A stretch of DNA of 7,141 nt from contig CAMBHC010000130.1 in the NCBI GenBank assembly GCA_945866285.1, forward strand, positions 1 through 7,141, written 5' to 3'. The position numbers and the translations under genes were made by a program. Numbering within the stretch: position 1 is the first letter of the stretch; each line of letters opens with the position of its first letter. Origin of the DNA: Candidatus Sulfopaludibacter sp. SbA3. Lineage in GTDB: Bacteria > Acidobacteriota > Vicinamibacteria > Vicinamibacterales > UBA2999. The notes beneath the pieces are model-generated. The model was not told the origin of the DNA. It saw only the letters and a program-made list of their open reading frames with translations, and did no database searches. Below, piece after piece: positions 4,295 through 7,141 of the stretch.

Positions 4295-5476
4295 ATGACC
4301 CTTGACGTGGCCGCCGTGCAGGAGGCCCTTCGCGCCCATGGCCTGGATGCCTGGCTCCTGTACGATTTCCAAGGCTCCAATCCTGTGTCCTACCGCATGG
4401 CGGGCATGGCCGGCTCCGGTCACCTTGCCACGCGGCGGTGGTTCTACCTGATTCCGGCGGCCGGCGAGCCGCGCGCGCTGGTGCATGCGATCGAGCGCTA
4501 CAACCTCGATCACCTGCCGGGATCGAAGACGGTCTATGCCGGCCGGGAGCAGCTGCAGACCGGGCTTGGCACCTTACTGAAGGGCGTTGCCCGCGTGGCG
4601 ATGGAGTACTCGCCCAACTGCGCCATTCCCTACGTCTCGCGCGTGGATGCCGGCACCATCGAGCTGGTGCGCGGCCTGGGCGCCGAGGTCGTGTCGTCGG
4701 GAGACCTCATCCAGCAGTTCGACGCATCCTGGAACGACGCCGCGGTCGCCACCCATCGCCAGGCATCGGCGGCGCTCTACCGGATCAAGGATCGCGCTTT
4801 CGAATCCGTCACCCGCCGCCTGCGCGACGGCGTGCCGACCACGGAGTTCGACATCCAGCAGCAGATGGTGGGCTGGTTCGCCGATGAAGGCCTGGTCGCG
4901 GAATCGGCGCCGTGCGTCTCGGCGCAAGAGAACGCCGGCAACCCGCACTACCTGGCCTCAGCAACGGAACATCGCATTATTCGCAAGAACGAGCTGGTGC
5001 TGCTCGATCTGTGGGGCAAGCTGGCCACGCCGGGCGCGGTCTACGCCGACATTACGTGGATTGGATTCGTCGGCACCGAGATCCCCGAGCGCATCACGCA
5101 GGCATTTGCCGCCATTTGCGGCGCGCGCGATGCCGCGGTCAGCGTGGTGCAGGACGCCGCCCGCGCCGGACGCGATATCCGCGGCTTCGAGGCCGACCGC
5201 GCGGCACGCAAAGTGCTGCAGGACGCCGGGTTTGGCGACGCCATCCTGCATCGTACCGGCCATAGCCTCGGCGAAAACGTCCATGGTAATGGTGCGCACC
5301 TGGACGATTACGAGACCCATGACGAGCGGCGACTGTTGCCCGGCAGTGGGTTTACGATTGAACCGGGCCTGTATTTCAAGGATTTTGGGGTTCGGACCGA
5401 GATCAATATGGTCTGGACCGGCGCAGGGCCAGAAGTCACGGGGCCTCGCCAGGCGAGCATCGTCACGCTAGTGTAG
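4295..5476 (+). CDS. M24-family metallopeptidase (Xaa-Pro aminopeptidase/dipeptidase-like)
   Basis: This is a 393-residue cytoplasmic enzyme without a signal peptide. The N-terminal creatinase-like domain (about 1-150, starting with HGLDAWLLYDFQGSNP) is followed by the pita-bread catalytic domain (about 160-393). All five M24 metal ligands are visible: D238 in LLDLWGK, D252 in YADITW, H323 in HRTGHSLG, E356 in FTIEPGLYF and E369 in VRTEINMVW. The supporting residues NPHY (216-219) and ENVHGNGAHLDDYE (327-340) are also present, so the enzyme should be active and bind two metal ions. The family removes an N-terminal residue before proline or splits Xaa-Pro dipeptides; the exact substrate cannot be read from the sequence. 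The ATG at 4295 begins the conserved N-terminus and lies 9 bases after TATAAT, so the longer open frame reaching back to 3836 is not coding. It heads an operon with the HtrA gene 34 bases downstream. Confidence 0.93.
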   Translation: MTLDVAAVQEALRAHGLDAWLLYDFQGSNPVSYRMAGMAGSGHLATRRWFYLIPAAGEPRALVHAIERYNLDHLPGSKTVYAGREQLQTGLGTLLKGVARVAMEYSPNCAIPYVSRVDAGTIELVRGLGAEVVSSGDLIQQFDASWNDAAVATHRQASAALYRIKDRAFESVTRRLRDGVPTTEFDIQQQMVGWFADEGLVAESAPCVSAQENAGNPHYLASATEHRIIRKNELVLLDLWGKLATPGAVYADITWIGFVGTEIPERITQAFAAICGARDAAVSVVQDAARAGRDIRGFEADRAARKVLQDAGFGDAILHRTGHSLGENVHGNGAHLDDYETHDERRLLPGSGFTIEPGLYFKDFGVRTEINMVWTGAGPEVTGPRQASIVTLV

Positions 5477-5500
5477 GAAGAGTCAATTCGCGGGTTTGTT

Positions 5501-5506
5501 GGAGGA
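5501..5506 (+). promoter_or_regulatory. Ribosome binding site GGAGGA that fixes the HtrA start
   Basis: GGAGGA lies 4 bases before the ATG at 5511. The alternative in-frame TTG at 5496 would place this site inside the coding region and has no binding site of its own. The ATG at 5511 is therefore the start. Confidence 0.8.
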
Positions 5507-5510
5507 AGAC

Positions 5511-7073
5511 ATGTCGAGCCGGAAAACGACGCTGTTCTATTCGCTTCTGATCATGGTGGCATCGCTCGCGGTGGGGATGGTCATTGCCTCGCGCCTCGAC
5601 CTGACGCCGGCATCGTCGGCGCAGACCATGGCGGCGCCGCCCATGAACAGCGCCCCGCTGAGCGGCCCGGTGGACGCCGCCACGTTCCGGAACATCGCCA
5701 AGGCGATGAGTCCCGCGGTGGTCAACATCCGCAGCACCTCGACGCAGCGCGCGCAGGAGATGACCGAGTTCTTCGGCGGCGGCGGCAGCGACGACCTGCT
5801 CGAGCGATTTGGCCTGGGCGGTCGGCAGCCACAGCAGCCACAACAGCAACAGCCGCGACAGCGGCCCCGCGAACAGGAAACGCAGGCCGCCGGCACCGGC
5901 TTCGTGATCAGCAAGGAAGGCTACATCCTCACCAATAACCACGTGGTCGAGGGCGCCAGCAAGGTCGAAGTGAACTTCCTTGGTGAAGAGAACGACATCT
6001 ACCACGAGGCCAAGATCGTCGGCCGCGACCCGCTGACGGACAGCGCCCTGATTCAGCTCGTGGAGCCGAAGAAGGACCTCGTCGAGGTGAAGTTCGGCGA
6101 CTCGTCGAAGATGGAGCCGGGCGACTGGGTGATGGCGATCGGCAATCCGTTCGGCCTGTCGCACACCGTCAGCGTCGGCGTGATCAGCGCCACGGCGCGC
6201 TCGTTCCCGATTGCCGAGCAGCGCTCGGCCGATGTCCTGCAGACTGACGCCGCCATCAATCCCGGCAACTCGGGTGGCCCGCTGCTGAATGCCCGCGGTG
6301 AAGTCATTGGCATCAACACCGCCATCTACACCGACTCGCGCAACGCCGGCAACATCGGCATTGGCTTCGCCATCCCGATCAACAGCGTGCGTGAACTGAT
6401 TCCGCAACTGCGCACCGGCAAGGTGACGCGTGGCGTGATTGGCGTCCAGGTGACGCCGGTTCCGGCTGATGCGCTCGCCGAGTTCGGCTTGAAGGAGCGC
6501 AGGGGCGCGCTGGTCGGCGCGGTCACTCGCGGCGCCGCGGCCGCCAAGGCCGGCGTCGAGCCGGGCGACGTGATCATCGAATTCAACGGCAAGCCGATCA
6601 AGAACCGCGACGAACTGGTCGCCACGGTCGTCAGCACCAAGCCCGGCACCACCGTGCCGGTGAAGGTGATGCGCGATCGCGCCGAGAAGACCCTGAACCT
6701 GACGGTCGGCGAACTCGACCTCGAGGACGAAGGCAATCGCGCCGCGGCGACTCGCGACACCGCTGTTGAACCCGACGAGCAGTCGTCGCAGGGCTTTGGC
6801 ATCACGCTGGGCGCGCTGACTGCCGACGTGGCCCGCCGCCTGCGGGCACCGGCCGAGACGCTGGGCGTGCTCGTGACCGACGTCGAACAAGGCAGTCCGG
6901 CATTCCGCCAGGGCCTGACGCGCGGCGACATCATCACGCAGGTCAATCGCCGTCCGGTGCGCACGCCGCAGGAAGCCGGTCGCGCCCTGGGGCAAGTCCC
7001 AGCCGGCGGCACCGCGTTCCTCCTGGTCATGCGCGGCGGCCAGGAACAGTTCTTCACCATTCGCAAGGAATAG
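5511..7073 (+). CDS. htrA: HtrA/Do-family periplasmic serine protease with two PDZ domains
   Basis: This 520-residue envelope protease/chaperone of the DegP/DegQ/DegS group degrades or refolds misfolded exported proteins. Residues about 7-26 form a membrane anchor or uncleaved signal. The chymotrypsin-like domain spans about 55-300 with the full triad: H144 in TNNHVVEGA, D177 in DPLTDSAL and S254 in NPGNSGGPL. Two PDZ domains follow, at about 305-400 (RGVIGVQV at its start, KAGVEPGDVI within) and about 428-518 (FGITLG, RQGLTRGDII). Between the N-terminal strand and the catalytic His, the LA-loop region carries glycine-rich (89-92) and Gln/Pro-rich (105-117) segments of low complexity. Length and order agree with two-PDZ Do proteases; whether it behaves as DegP-like or DegQ-like cannot be told. 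GGAGGA at 5501-5506 sets the start. It lies 34 bases after the M24 gene and 3 bases before the CYTH gene. Promoter elements of its own are not evident, so it is probably transcribed from 4280. Confidence 0.96.
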   Translation: MSSRKTTLFYSLLIMVASLAVGMVIASRLDLTPASSAQTMAAPPMNSAPLSGPVDAATFRNIAKAMSPAVVNIRSTSTQRAQEMTEFFGGGGSDDLLERFGLGGRQPQQPQQQQPRQRPREQETQAAGTGFVISKEGYILTNNHVVEGASKVEVNFLGEENDIYHEAKIVGRDPLTDSALIQLVEPKKDLVEVKFGDSSKMEPGDWVMAIGNPFGLSHTVSVGVISATARSFPIAEQRSADVLQTDAAINPGNSGGPLLNARGEVIGINTAIYTDSRNAGNIGIGFAIPINSVRELIPQLRTGKVTRGVIGVQVTPVPADALAEFGLKERRGALVGAVTRGAAAAKAGVEPGDVIIEFNGKPIKNRDELVATVVSTKPGTTVPVKVMRDRAEKTLNLTVGELDLEDEGNRAAATRDTAVEPDEQSSQGFGITLGALTADVARRLRAPAETLGVLVTDVEQGSPAFRQGLTRGDIITQVNRRPVRTPQEAGRALGQVPAGGTAFLLVMRGGQEQFFTIRKE

Positions 7074-7076
7074 AGG

Positions 7077-7141
7077 ATGGCGCTCGAGCGCGAGATCAAG
7101 CTTCGTTTCGACAGTGCCAACGAGGCCCGGACGAAGATCCT
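7077..7141 (+). CDS. CYTH-domain protein (CyaB / thiamine-triphosphatase type), 5' end only
   Basis: Only the first 21 codons are in the window. They begin MALEREIKLRF and contain the ExExK signature (E4, E6, K8), which marks the first strand of the CYTH superfamily tunnel fold. This superfamily includes class IV adenylate cyclase CyaB, thiamine triphosphatase and inorganic triphosphatases, all acting on triphosphate substrates with divalent metal. Which activity applies cannot be decided from this fragment. The ATG lies 3 bases after the HtrA stop (TAGaggATG) with AAGGA at 7065-7069 as a probable ribosome binding site, 7 bases upstream, so it is almost certainly cotranscribed with the protease genes. 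The reading frame is open to the right edge of the window. Confidence 0.8.
   Translation, partial: MALEREIKLRFDSANEARTKI

Noticed and set aside
4208..4513. 102-codon N-terminal extension of the VWA gene on the minus strand
   Set aside because: The extension overlaps the M24 gene and both promoters, whereas the ATG at 4207 begins a clear signal peptide and lies properly downstream of a TATAAT.
5826..5860. CAG/CAA-rich stretch considered as a DNA repeat array
   Set aside because: The units are irregular and encode a Gln/Pro-rich part of HtrA in frame. It is low-complexity coding sequence, not a separate repeat element.
5463..6995. 510-codon open frame on the minus strand, antisense to HtrA
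   Set aside because: It is a composition shadow of the GC-rich htrA gene, with His/Arg/Ala/Asp-rich low-information protein and no recognisable domain, promoter or ribosome binding site.

Overview
The window is GC-rich and gene-dense. It most likely comes from an Acidobacteriota chromosome, with Vicinamibacteria-like the best guess. The main reason is a 700-residue secreted VWA protein of the 'VWFA-related acidobacterial domain' type. It is supported by the accompanying HtrA/Do protease with an acidobacterial-style N-terminus and by very short leaders downstream of TATAAT boxes. No tRNA, rRNA, CRISPR array or intact mobile element is visible, and no gene-free stretch exceeds about 300 bases.

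Left part (1-1331). The first ~216 bases hold a broken minus-strand piece of an IS256/Mutator-type transposase. Two small plus-strand genes follow: a 153-residue protein with a four-cysteine zinc ribbon, then a 151-residue exported protein of unknown function. A perfect 20-bp hairpin with a short T-rich tail closes this block and sits between convergent genes.

Middle part (1330-4207, minus strand). A compact three-gene operon reads leftward: the secreted VWA protein, a small exported PrcB-like protein and a three-helix DUF4870/Tic20-like membrane protein. Each stop codon overlaps the next start, so translation is probably coupled. All three products are predicted to be exported or membrane-bound.

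Right part (4295-7141, plus strand). An M24 (Xaa-Pro-type) metallopeptidase, a membrane-anchored HtrA/Do serine protease with two PDZ domains, and the first 21 codons of a CYTH-domain protein (CyaB/thiamine-triphosphatase type) run in one direction with gaps of 34 and 3 bases.

The two operons diverge from an 87-bp region with a perfect TATAAT on each strand. A 13-bp palindrome lies exactly midway between them, 13 bases from each. This is the most interesting regulatory structure in the window and suggests joint control of the VWA/PrcB operon and the protease operon. The plus-strand M24 gene, like the zinc-ribbon gene, starts 9 bases after its -10 box with no ribosome binding site, so both may be leaderless mRNAs. 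I see no clearly novel multi-gene system. The most open questions are the shared divergent control, the function of the VWA-PrcB-DUF4870 operon and the two unassigned small proteins.
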